A stretch of 64,000 nucleotides of DNA from Homalodisca vitripennis (Eukaryota; Arthropoda; Insecta; Hemiptera; Cicadellidae), in contig NC_060215.1 of assembly GCF_021130785.1 (NCBI RefSeq), positions 68,142,501 to 68,206,500 of the forward strand, written 5' to 3'. Position numbers and translations under genes: made by a program. The notes under the pieces are model-generated. The model was given only the letters and a program-made list of their open reading frames with translations, was not told the DNA's origin and ran no database searches. Shown here one piece after another: positions 47,784-57,752 of this stretch; positions within the stretch are counted from its first letter, which is position 1, and the number at the start of each line of letters is the position of its first letter.

Positions 47784-48236
47784 AACAAACCAAATATATG
47801 TTGGTATATGTTGAGGTGTTCATAGGTGTTTTTAACTAGTTCATTTGAAAGTGTTTAAACTTTTTATAGTGAATTCTGTCAAGATTTTTGGTAAAATTGT
47901 ATATCGGGACAGTGTTAAAGTGGTGAACAAATAGTTTCTGTTTTTTAAGTCAAATTATTTAAATCATCAAATATTTAAAGTTACAACCTAAAACTAACCT
48001 TTCTGCAGCATATTTTTGTAGCAGGTATTTTAAGTAAAATCATACTTTATAGTTCAATTTTGGCTATTTGAATATATTTGAAGGAAGAAACCCTATTTAA
48101 CAACCAACAACTGATTCTGACTTTTTCAATTTTTATAAGATAGGACTGGGGTTTTTCCAGTGTAAGCAGGTTATCTGGACACCAAACAGCTGGTACTGAT
48201 ACAGCTTATCTGGCTTTATCTGCTGCCCTGACAACA

Positions 48237-48308
48237 ACTACTATAGCTCAGAAGGTTAAGTACTGTACTTCTAATTGGGAGATACCTGGTTCAATTCCCT
48301 CTAGGAGT
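48237..48308 (+). promoter_or_regulatory. tRNA-like module in the 5' UTR of LINE B
   Basis: Box A TAGCTCAGAAGG at 48244-48255 and box B GGTTCAATTCC at 48288-48298 match the tRNA consensus, again 44 nt apart. The putative acceptor arms ACTACTA (48237-48243) and TAGGAGT (48302-48308) pair in 6 of 7 positions. The anticodon region (ACTTCTAAT) resembles tRNA-Arg(TCT). The T stem is imperfect. It lies 125 bp before the ORF1 ATG of LINE B, as in LINE A. Confidence 0.7.
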
Positions 48309-48432
48309 GTAATCCTTTTGCTCCACTGAAAAATAAATTTGCTTTAATTTAAAGCTTTATTTTGTTGTTGTAAACAAATTTGACTATTTGTACAAAAGTT
48401 TTTAAGACACACATTTGGAACACACAAATAAT

Positions 48433-50187
48433 ATGTTAAAATTTCCTTGTGGAATTTGTGAAATTAATGTAAGGTCATCAGCAATCTTATGTACTGGCCT
48501 ATGCAGCAAATGGTTTCATTTTAAATGCGTAAGTTTGACCTTATCCAATGTGAAAACTATGAAAAAGGAGGATTTCGTGGGAGAGTGGAAATGTATAACT
48601 TGTCAAGATAACATGCAAACAAATGAAATCCCTAAAGTTGTATTAATTAAAAATAATGAAGAAAATTTTGATCAAGTAAATTCTCCCTCTCTTGCCGACG
48701 AGATTAACATATCTATCATACATGAAAATGAGGAACTTAAACAAGAACTACATATTATAGCGAAGAACAATAGCTCTCTCTATGTATTAGAACTCGAAGA
48801 TAAGATACGACATGATGAAGAAACCATTGAATCACACAAAAAAAATCATTTGATAAAAGAGAAAAAGAACTAATAAGCCAAATACAATCTTTAGAAAAAA
48901 ACTTAAAAATGAAAAAGAAGATAATGAGAACCTCATCTCAATTATTGAAGAGGAAACAGAAAACGAATTAAGAAAAGAAAATAAACAGCTAAAAAAGATA
49001 AATGGGGAATTGCGAAACAAGTTAAAAGAATTAAATGAACAGAAAAAAAAACATCCCACGACACAACAGGACTATCAGACGCAGATTATTCTGGAGGAAT
49101 TAAAAAAGGAAAAGCTGGAAAGTGAAAATTTAAGAACAGCATCTAAAATCCTACAGGAAGAAATCAGGTGTTTGGAAAATAAAATTCAAGAAATACAAAC
49201 ATCTAAGAGAACCTGCTTGAGTTGCTTCCCAGCCATACAACAATCACATTCCAATGTGGACCTTTCAGGTTCATCATCCCCTTGGATAGCACAATGTAGA
49301 AGAGGAGCTGGCTGGCCCAAGCATCCACAGTCACCTCAAGGTTTACAGTGCACAAATGGGTTTTCACCCTTGGCTGTGGCTGACGAGGGGGAGGAAGAAG
49401 ATGATGTGGGCGATAAAGAAGTTTCACAATCCGAATACTACATCTATGGCGACAGCCATGGGCGTGACCTGGCATATCATATTAACCAAAAGCGCAAGTC
49501 GAATAATGCATGTGGTTTTGTTAGGCCTAGAGGTCGAACCAAGGATATATTAAATGATACAAACTTAGAGACAATAAATTTGAAAAAGAATGATGTCTTA
49601 ATCCTAATATGTGGTACAAACGATGTGGCCAGAAATGAGGCTAGTGAAGCCCTTGAGGGGTTAACTCGTACGTTAAACAAATATCAACATACAAATATTG
49701 TACTTGTGGACCTACCAAATAGGTACGATCTGAAATCATAGTCGTGTGTAAATAAAGAGGTTAGGAAAACACAAACATTTCTTTGGAAGAACTTTGTCGA
49801 CAGCATCCAAACATCACGCTGGTAAAAGCAAGTGAGGCACAAAGGCATTTTCACACCCGGCAGGGTATGCACTGCAACTACAGGGCGAAAGTTTGGCTAG
49901 CAGAAAAAATATCAAAAGCAATAAACAAGATGGGCAGTAATGCACAAAGCCAAGCTCTGGTCAATATGGAGCTGAGCCTTAATGAAGAGGAACTATCTGA
50001 GAAGTACACAGAACAGGACGGTGCAGAACTTCAGGGTTCTTCACTGAAGAGACATGAAGGCATGAAGCACCCTGAACAGGGCAACGTTGAACTGCAGCAG
50101 CCCTCTTCGCTTGGCGTGGAATTGGCAGGAAACTTGGAGGCCTCTATGGGAAACTACCGGGAAGCATCAACAGCCCAGATAATGTAA
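48433..50187 (+). pseudogene. LINE B ORF1: PHD finger and SGNH esterase, frameshifted
   Basis: ATG at 48433 (MLKFPCGICEINVR). PHD finger: CGIC...CTGLC...WFHFKC...WKCITC in the first 58 residues. A coiled-coil region with Lys/Glu-rich heptads follows, broken by at least two frameshifts in A runs near 48838-48846 and 48894-48920. The SGNH part is at 49010-49741 (block I YGDSHGRDL, LILICGTNDVARN) and, after another shift near 49735-49780, at 49783-50187 (block V TRQGMHCNYRAKVWLAEKI). The final frame ends with TAA at 50185-50187, overlapping ORF2. Confidence 0.8.
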
Positions 50188-52270
50188 CAAACTTACAAAC
50201 ATCACCTCTTAGTATTTTACATTTAAACACCCAGTCAATTAGAAATAAATTAAACTTAATAAACTTATTTTTGAATTATTTTTATTGTGACATTTTCATG
50301 GTGAATGAACATTGGCTGTTTGACGAGGAAGTTTCTTTGTATATTCCAAATAATTTTATTTTAGCTAATTCCTTTACTAGGAATAATCTATCTAAAAGAG
50401 GTGGTGGATGTTCTATTTATATTAAGCCAGAAATTGAATTTAAAACAATTGATTTAAGACCTTTTTGTGTAACAGGCCTTTTTGAGGTAGCAGGTATTCT
50501 CTTGCCTAAACTTAAGTTACAACTAGTTATAACTGTCACTCTATATCGTACGCCAGACTCTAATGTACCACAGTTTTTAAATACTCTTGATTTATTTTTA
50601 TTATTTTTACATGACAAATACAATAATTTACAGTATATAATTTCTTCAGACTTCAATATTAATGTACAACAAAATAAACCAGAAGTGAAGTGGTTTTTAA
50701 ATATTTTAAGATCACATAACATGTATTTGTTAAACAATAAGCCAACTAGGGGCGAGGCTTGCCTAGACAACATTGTAACTTCAATCAGTAGAAATAAAAC
50801 TAGTTGTAATGTTATAGAACCACATTTATCTGATCATTCTGGTGTATTTGCTCAATTTTTCGACGTGTATATATGTAAAAATAAGCCTAAATTTGAAAAA
50901 AATGTATTAGAGATATGAGTGATAGAGCAATTTGTAATTTTAAATATGACTTAGTTCAAACAAACTGGAGTATTTTAAACTGTTTTAATGATGTAGAACA
51001 AGCCTTTGATTATTTTATGGAGTTGTTGACGATTTCTTTTGAGAAAAATTGTAAAGTTAAAGATGTTAAGGTTAAGGATAAGCAAAAGAAGGTAAAATTA
51101 TAATGGCTCACAACTGAGCTGAAACAAATCAATGAGTACAAATTAGCCCTCTACGATAGATATAAAATTAGCAAAGGTACAGCCCAGGAACCAGACTACA
51201 AAAAAGATTACATCAAAGCAAAAAGATTGTATAAAATACGAATAGATCAAGCCAAACGGTTGGAGAATGAATGTTACATAGCAAACTCTAGTAATAAGTG
51301 TAAAACTGCTTGGGAGATAATTTAAAAAAAGAGTCTAATTCAACAACCCAGAGTTCAGAGTGTATTATAGATTCTAGTACCTTTAATGATTATTTTGTTA
51401 ATATTGTAAGTAGTTAAAATAGTTAAATTTTACTCTTATCTTAATAAGAGTAAAAGTGTACCTGATAATAAAACTTTAAACATAGTTAATAAGTATATTA
51501 TACATAAAAATATTGATACAAACCTAACTTTTAATTGGCATGAGATTAAAGCAGAAGAAGTTTTAAACTGTGTCTCTAGATTAAGTAATTCAAGTAGTGT
51601 AGATATATATGGATTCTCCAATAAAACCATCAAAAATGTTATTGAAGGAATAGTAACACCTCTTACATGGTTATTTAATAAGATGTTGGAGCAAGGGATT
51701 TTTCTCAAGGCATTAAAGCTAACTAGAGTGTGTCCAATATTCAAGAAAGGGGACAAATCAAATCCCTCAAGTTAACGCCCAATCTCCTTAATACCTATAC
51801 TTGGTAAAATATTTGAATTAAACATTAAACAGCAACTTCATTTTTTACTTTGTCCAAAATAATGTATACTGTCAAGAACAATTTGGGTTTATTCCAGGGG
51901 GAAGTACAATCAAAGCAGTAGAGACTGTAATTGATAATATTCTAATGAGTTTTGAAGAGCGTGTGACAACATCTGCTATGTTAATTGACTTAACTAAAGC
52001 CTTTGATTGTATAGATCACCAAATTTTAGTGGATAAGTTTCACAGTTATGGAATTAGAAATAATGAGCTTAATTTACTAAGGTCATATCTGAATGACAGA
52101 AAACAGATGGTTGTACAATGTAATGATAAATCTAGCTTTAAGAATATTACCAGAGGTGTGCCTCAAGGCTCGATCTTAGGTCCTTTTTTATTTGTAATGG
52201 TAGTCAATGATTTCTCATTCAATGTGACATGTAAGTCAGTGTTATATGCTGACGATACTACTCTGATTAA
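50100..52270 (+). pseudogene. LINE B ORF2, 5' part: endonuclease and RT up to the catalytic box
   Basis: Open in the -1 frame across the ORF1 end; ILHLNTQSIRNKLNL and FMVNEHWL start the endonuclease, followed by VTLYRTPDSN, ISSDFNINVQ and LSDHSG (50271-50918). After shifts around 50915 and 51100-51400 the RT continues, with 51945-52270 holding MLIDLTKAFDCIDHQIL, RGVPQGSILGPFLF and LYADDTTLIN. The TTAA element 52271-53304 interrupts it directly after the catalytic box. The linker region (51104-51944) is broken by stops. Confidence 0.8.
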
Positions 52271-53304
52271 CACTTTGTACCCTGAGCCCGAGTATAGGTC
52301 GGGCCGCGTCGGCAGCGCCTGCTACCGGCGCCCGAGTATAGCTCGGGTCGTGTTATTTAATTGTATTATTTAGCTCAGTCATCTTATTTTTGGATTCAAA
52401 CATTTTGATTATGTTCATTGGTTGTCTAAGTTCGTATTTGTTGGTTTTGAGATCCCTGGGTCACGTTTTAGTAATGAAATACGTATATTTTTCGTCATAC
52501 TACAAGCGAGTCTAGACAGCTGATCGTAGGCGCCGCGGCTGATCGTCGGTACTGTCAGTTTGCTTTGTAGTGTTTTACGTTGTGTGTTGTTGTGTTGTGA
52601 GTCTTAGTGATGTCTTACTAAGTTTTCTACAAATCTTGCCGACAAATACTGAAGCAAATGTTATCTTAAATGTGAATTTAACTGTTTGTAAATAGTCAGA
52701 ACTTTAGTTTCTTACTGAATGAAGTAAAGGCAAATGCAAGCAATGTGAGGTTATCCGTGTGTTTTGTTTTGTATTTACACTGGCTTTGTTCTTTCTTCTC
52801 GACTTTCCGTTGAGTTTCTTTCATATTATTTACTTATTATTTTCGAGTTTAAATAATATGGGTGATGAAATCAAAAGTGATGCAATTTGCAATCTTTTGT
52901 TTGACTGCGAGTCGGAAATTGACGATGATTTTGATACACACCTAGGACCAAATATTGATTTTATGAACAATCTAAACGAAAATTTGAGAGATCCTGTATT
53001 TGATTCAGACAATTGTGCTTTAAAAATTACCACTCTAAGGCGAATTACCTGAACTAACAAGCTATGTAGCAAAAAATTGTTTTGTATTTTTTACATAACA
53101 TTCAATATTATAGAATAATTTTATTTTGAAAATAAACTTTATATTTGTATACATTTAAAAAAAGTATGTATCTCTATCTTTAAAAAGATATATAGTATGA
53201 GTTTATAACATAATTACTGTAATAACACAGAATTTTTTTAAAGCATCATAAAACCCCCAGGGAGCCACGCCGAAACATGTATTAAGGGCCCAGGGTACAA
53301 AGTG
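52271..53304 (+). mobile_element. piggyBac-like element, family 5, with transposase N-terminus
   Basis: TTAA at 52267-52270 and 53305-53308; perfect 14-bp TIR CACTTTGTACCCTG. Two subterminal dyads: CCCGAGTATAGGTCGGG (52287-52303) and CCCGAGTATAGCTCGGG (52331-52347). From 52858 a + strand frame (NMGDEIKSDAICNLLFDCES, then an Asp/Glu-rich part and FDSDNC) runs to 53052 and looks like the acidic N-terminus of a piggyBac transposase, cut off by an internal deletion. Inserted in the RT of LINE B. Confidence 0.87.
52759..53052 (+). pseudogene. piggyBac-type transposase, N-terminal remnant
   Basis: The likely start is the ATG at 52858-52860, giving 64 residues: MGDEIKSDAICNLLFDCESE, then IDDDFDTHLG and a further acidic part, ending shortly after FDSDNCALK. 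Acidic, unstructured N-termini of this kind precede the DDE/D core in piggyBac transposases, of which nothing is left here. The sequence upstream of 52858 in the same frame is hydrophobic and probably untranslated. Confidence 0.45.
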
Positions 53305-53448
53305 TTAACAGCACAAAACATTTAGATGAATTAATGGACAAAGAAAATCAAACATTAAAAATGGCATTAGAATGGTTTGAAGCAAACTCACTTGTTGTAA
53401 ATAGTAATAAGACGGAGAAAATAGTTTTTTCTTTAAACAATCTATTAT
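53305..53448 (+). pseudogene. LINE B ORF2, RT segment between insertions
   Basis: STKHLDELMDKENQTLKMAL, then EWFEANSLVVNSNKTEKIVF, the 'W---N-L--N--K' region that directly follows the YADD box in LINE reverse transcriptases. It continues the reading of 51945-52270 across the TTAA element and is then cut by LINE C. Confidence 0.8.
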
Positions 53449-53585
53449 TAATCAATCAATCAATCAATAATACTTTAATCATAATCATAAAGAACAGAAT
53501 AAGCGTCAAGTTACAGTAAGAAAGACAGGTAGAATAGAAACCAGAATAAGATGGTTTACAAAGTGTTTCTTCCGGTATTTTGTAA

Positions 53586-54764
53586 TCAATGCTGAGGAGT
53601 CCCTCCAGCATGTGTCATGAACTCGTCCATTGTGTAAATTGATTTATTGATTAGCCACTCTCGAAGTTGTCTTCTCATTGTAGCTGAATCTTGAGTCTTC
53701 AACTCGTCAGGTAGAACATTAAATAGTTTTGCCCCTGCATATGAAGGCTTTTTTTCAAACAAGGCAGTCCGGTGGGGTTGAAGGATGAAATCGTCGGCAT
53801 GGCGAGTTTGTCGCCCATGTATGTCTTTGTTTTTTGGTAACTTGAGTCTGCAGGCAAGTAAAACAACTTCTAAAATATACAGGGATGTCACAGTTAAAAT
53901 ATTAAAGTTCTTAAAGACTTCACGACAGCTGTCAAGGGGTTGAAGGCTAGCCATTGTTCTAAGGGCTCTTTTTTGAAGGACCAAAATCCTATTTAAATTA
54001 CTGCATGAACTGTTTCCCCATAAGATTATGCCATATCTGATCTTTGATTCAAAGAGTGCAAAATAAGTGATCCTTGTTGCCTCAAATGTACTTGTAGCTT
54101 TCACTCTTTTTATGGCAAAAATAGCCGAGCTAAGTTGGTGGCACATCTCGTCAATGTGGTGGCTCCAAGACAGTTTTTCATCTAGAGTGACACCAAGGTG
54201 TTTAGTTGATAAGACACGTTCCAACCCTGGAGTTTCGCAAACTGCATCGTCATGTCTTCCTAAAATTAACTGTTTTGTTTTGCACTCGTTGAAAACCAGA
54301 TCATTGTTCAGACAGTACTGTTGAGCCATATTAACAGATATGAAGGTGCTTATTTCAAGTTGCTCTATTAATTTGTTGCTAGATACAAGAACTGTGTCAT
54401 CAGCATATATGACAGGATAACTAAAGTGGTTTATATGGGATGGAAGATCTGATATAAATAAAAGAAACAGTACTGGGCCCATTACAGATCCTTGGGGCAC
54501 ACCTCTGGTTATGGGTAGAGGGGGAAATATTCCAGTTTCTGTTTTTCCATTTAGAGTATGCTTGATGGATACTATTTGTTTTCGTCCTGTTAAGTAGCTG
54601 CCAAACCAATTCAAAACAGAGTGCTTTATGCCCAATGAGCTCAACTTGCTTAAAAGTAGGCCGTGATCTAAACAATCAAAAGCTTTGCTGAGATCAAGAA
54701 AGGTGCTGGTGACTGTGTTGCCTGCGTCAATATTGTCAATTATGTGTTCGATTAGGTCTGTCAA
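53586..54764 (-). CDS. LINE C reverse transcriptase, main part
   Basis: 392 residues: STFLDLSKAFDCLDHGLLL, TRGVPQGSVMGPVLFLLF, catalytic VIYADDTVLVS, LGVTLDEKLSWSHHI, FESKIRYGIILWG and VLQKRALRTMA, ending in the C-terminal domain. All RT blocks from motif A to the thumb are intact. The 5' part of the RT is in the frame 54736-55290, overlapping by 29 nt, so a single frameshift near 54740-54780 splits an otherwise open gene. Confidence 0.85.
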   Translation of the reverse strand: MTDLIEHIIDNIDAGNTVTSTFLDLSKAFDCLDHGLLLSKLSSLGIKHSVLNWFGSYLTGRKQIVSIKHTLNGKTETGIFPPLPITRGVPQGSVMGPVLFLLFISDLPSHINHFSYPVIYADDTVLVSSNKLIEQLEISTFISVNMAQQYCLNNDLVFNECKTKQLILGRHDDAVCETPGLERVLSTKHLGVTLDEKLSWSHHIDEMCHQLSSAIFAIKRVKATSTFEATRITYFALFESKIRYGIILWGNSSCSNLNRILVLQKRALRTMASLQPLDSCREVFKNFNILTVTSLYILEVVLLACRLKLPKNKDIHGRQTRHADDFILQPHRTALFEKKPSYAGAKLFNVLPDELKTQDSATMRRQLREWLINKSIYTMDEFMTHAGGTPQH

Positions 54765-55290
54765 TGGTTGATTTCCCCGCTAGAAAGCCGTGTTGTCTGT
54801 CAGGAATTAAGTGGTTTGTGTTAAGATGATCCATTAATCTGCTCAAAACTATTTTCTCCAAAACCTTTGAAACTGTTGGAACTAAAGAAATTGGCCTGTA
54901 GTTTTGAATCTCATATTTGCTTCCTTGTTTGTGTAGAGGAAACACCTTTGAGAGTTTTAATTTAGAAGGAAATACCCCTTGGCTCATTGATTTATTGATA
55001 ACATCGGAAAGAGGATGGCAGAGTTCCAGTCTGCAAGATTTTAGGAAATTAGCTGAAACTTCATCTATTCCAGAAGACGTAGAAGATTTCAATTTGTTAA
55101 TTGTGTTAAGTACTTCGTCAACATTTGCAGGTTGAAAGGATGAAACAGTGTTAGCTGTAAGGTCAGGTAGGCTATTAAGTGTTGTCCTTTGTTGGTAACT
55201 GTTATTTTTCTTTAAAGTTTTCTCTGCTATTGTAGCGAAATATTCATTGAAAATATTTGCCACCTCACCAATGTCGGAGACTGTTTCCAA
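54736..55290 (-). pseudogene. LINE C RT, N-terminal part
   Basis: 184 residues: VANIFNEYFATIAEKTL, STSSGIDEVSANFLK, KVFPLHKQGSKYEIQNYRP and RQHGFLAGKST, the 'fingers' blocks of LINE RT. The frame slips after KSTID into the frame of the next segment. Confidence 0.82.
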
Positions 55291-56043
55291 GCCAGTGTTA
55301 ATCTGCCATTCCTCCTCTTGAGGTGATTCTTTCGAAGGTCTTACTTTATTTATTGTTTCCCAGATTGCTTTGCTTTTATTAGAGGCTTGGTTAATATGTG
55401 CTTCATTTGTTTGTTTTTTTTACTTCTTTCAACTTAAGGTCATATGTCTTCTTCTTTGCTGAGGCCCTTTCTTTGTCTTCTTGGCTGTTGGTTGACAAAT
55501 AACGATCCTGAGCTTTCAGGAATTGTTTCCTTAGCCTGGCTGAGAGATGCTTTAGGTGGACGGTAAGCACCAAGAATATACAAATGCCGTTTCCTGGTTA
55601 TCTGGAGTTTCACAGCAGCGACTTCACATGTTAGTTCAATACTTAGGTTCTCTAAGTTGAGACTTTTGACTTCATAACCAATCATGTTATTTCTATAGAT
55701 AGCAATTCCTCCTTTTATATGGTGTTCTCTATTGAAAGAAGTTATTAGAGAATAATTTGGAATTTTTCCAATTTTAATTGTTTCACAGTTTAGTCCGTGT
55801 TCACTTATTACTAAAATGCCCGGGTTAGAAGTATGTAAAAAATGAGCAAGCCGATCAATTTTATTGCCAAGTCTGTCAATATTTTGGTGAAAAATTGACA
55901 GTTTTCTTGATTTTTGAGCCTTTGTATTAGTTACAACTTGGGGTGGTGGGATGTCTAGTTCATTTCCTTCATTTTGGCCTTTGTTAGCTCTCCAAATTCT
56001 AAAAAATTATCTTTTGAACCCTCTGTAACAGAACATTTATTAT

Positions 56044-56613
56044 CACGGCTAAAACTAATTAGAAGAGAGTACTTCAACTGCTAAATTATTAGGAATTTGT
56101 TTGGACAGTAAGTTGGATTGGGCCTATCATATTGATTACCTTTGTAAAAAACTATCTAGAATAGTTTATCTTCTAAGAAAGTTAAGAAATTATGTATCTA
56201 TTGAAACATTGTTATTAGTTTATAATGCCCTTTTTCAATCGCAATTAAGATATGGTGTAACTTTATGGGGAAACAAGTACTAGTGCACAAAGAGCATTCA
56301 TATGGAAAAAAAAAGCGGTTAGGTCAATAAAAAATGTATCAGACAGAGAAACTTGTGTTCCTCTATTTAGAGAGTATAAAATTATGACACTGCCAAATCT
56401 TTATATTTACTGTTGTTTAGTAAGTGTAAAAGAAGTCCTCCCCAGCTTTACAATTAGGGAACAAGTACATGGGTATGATACGAGGAGGAAGTATTTTTTA
56501 GATCTTCCTCAAGTAAGATTAGAAAAAACTAGAGGTAGCCATATGTTTATGAAAATTAAACTGTTTAACAAATTACCACAAAATGCATGGATTGTACCTT
56601 TAAACAATTTTAA
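56044..56613 (+). pseudogene. LINE B ORF2, RT C-terminal domain
   Basis: Resumes after LINE C: STAKLLGICLDSKLDWAYHI, SRIVYLLRKLRNY, SQLRYGVTLWGN, then frameshifted KKKAVRSIKN and 56384-56613 (MTLPNLYIYCCLVSVKE, VHGYDTRRK, LFNKLPQNAW). The TTAA element 56614-57355 cuts in; after it RVLENWFKNNVYYSVSDFL finishes the domain at about 57447. Confidence 0.82.
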
Positions 56614-57355
56614 CCCTTTGAACCCCAGACCAAAATATTGATGGTGGAAAAAACGTACCAAAATCATTTGACCTAAGAACTACCGAGAATCCCCGGAGCA
56701 AAAACAGCTGTTTTGCATACTGTTTGTAAAAAATTAATACTTTTGCTATTTTTTATGCTATTGTCTTGTATTACACACCAAAATGTCCAGAATGAAATTG
56801 TATACACAGAAAAAGATTAGTCTGAAGTATAAAAAAAATGTTTAACAGCATTAAAATAATTTTAAAATATATGTATATAGATTTTTAGGCAAAAAAATTG
56901 ATTTTAAGATTTTTTAAATTAAAAAATAAGAAATATTTTTACTATGGGCACCCACATTTTATTTTTCTAAATTTAGTTTTGTGTATGTACAAAAAAAATT
57001 ATATTGATATCTCTAAAAATAAACTTTTTTTGAATTTTTATATAAAAGTATGTGACTTGTAAAAACCTCTAGGCGTACAACACAAAAATCACTGATATTA
57101 CCTAAATAAATAAATTAGTAAATAAATAAATAAAAAAAATTAGTATTTTAATAAAATACATATAAATATGTATTAATACTCATAAAATAAGTATTTTACG
57201 ATTTCAAATAAATATGTATTAAACGCATATACCATGGCGACGATATTACGTCGCCCGGGGATTCTCGCAACTTCATTGGCGACGATACATCGTCGCCGCG
57301 GGGATCTTCGCATATCTTCTCGGCGACGATATTTCGTCGCCTGGGGTTCAAAGGG
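56614..57355. mobile_element. piggyBac-like non-autonomous element, family 6, inside LINE B
   Basis: TTAA at 56610-56613 and 57356-57359, perfect 15-bp TIR CCCTTTGAACCCCAG. 742 bp, no coding frame. Near the right end stand three 20-bp near-palindromes of type GGCGACGATA-nnn-CGTCGCC at 57236, 57278 and 57322. Confidence 0.9.
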
Positions 57356-57656
57356 TTAAGAGAGTATTAGAGAACTGGTTCAAGAATAATGTTTATTACT
57401 CAGTCTCAGATTTCTTAAGCAGCGATATTACATGTTTATGCTTTTAAAATTAATATTCGTTGTGTGTCCCATTTATTTGTTAAATTATAAACCGTAATTG
57501 TTTGTTTGTATTTGTTTTATTTATTCGTGATATAGTATGTGTTTTATTTATTAACTTATCTGTATATACATAAATGAATAAGCTGACTTTGTCTATTGCT
57601 GTAATTAAGCTTAATGACAATAAAATAATTCTGATTCTGAAAAAACTGTTGTACAG

Positions 57657-57752
57657 CGTGTGACCCGTCCTGTGAGGGATGTTCAGGGGATGGACCAGAC
57701 ATGTGCGATGAATGTGCCAATGGCTTCCTACTCAAGGACAACATGTGTATTG
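57657..57752 (+). CDS. Creld: CRELD exon 6 (furin-like repeat)
   Basis: 96 nt, phase 1 in and out; donor GTAAGT at 57753. Encodes CDPSCEGCSGDGPDMC, then CANGFLLKDNMC, the second furin-like Cys repeat. The acceptor CTGTTGTACAG stands only 16 bp after the 3' end of LINE B, so the branch site and polypyrimidine tract must lie in or at the LINE tail (see findings). Confidence 0.92.

Larger units (their letters stand above)
53450..56040 (-). mobile_element. LINE C: non-LTR element in inverse orientation inside LINE B
   Basis: Minus strand, 3' end at about 53450 with tail units ATTG (ATTGATTGATTGATTAAT) and 5' end at about 56040. ORF2 reading from 55900 downwards: LSIFHQNIDRLGNKIDRL, GILVISEHGL and GGIAIYRNNM (endonuclease), with a gap in the endonuclease/linker (stops near 55440), then 54736-55290 and 53586-54764 (RT). 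A short possible ORF1 end lies at 55970-56040. It is the same family as the fragment at 62800-63740. Confidence 0.82.
48200..57640 (+). mobile_element. LINE B: CR1-like element, interrupted three times, in CRELD intron 5
   Basis: Same architecture as LINE A: tRNA-like 5' module, ORF1 with PHD and SGNH domains, ORF2 with endonuclease and RT, and a short-repeat 3' end (ATAATTCTGATTCTGA at about 57625-57640). Three later insertions split it: TTAA element 52271-53304, LINE C at about 53450-56040, TTAA element 56614-57355. After each insertion the LINE B reading resumes. Several frameshifts are present. The 5' end is uncertain by 100 bp or so. Confidence 0.85.

Noticed and set aside
48237..48308. 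Functional tRNA-Arg gene
   Set aside because: T stem and D stem are mismatched, although the boxes are good.
49203..49475. Minus-strand open frames over LINE B ORF1
   Set aside because: Shadows of the + strand PHD/SGNH gene, which has clear motifs.
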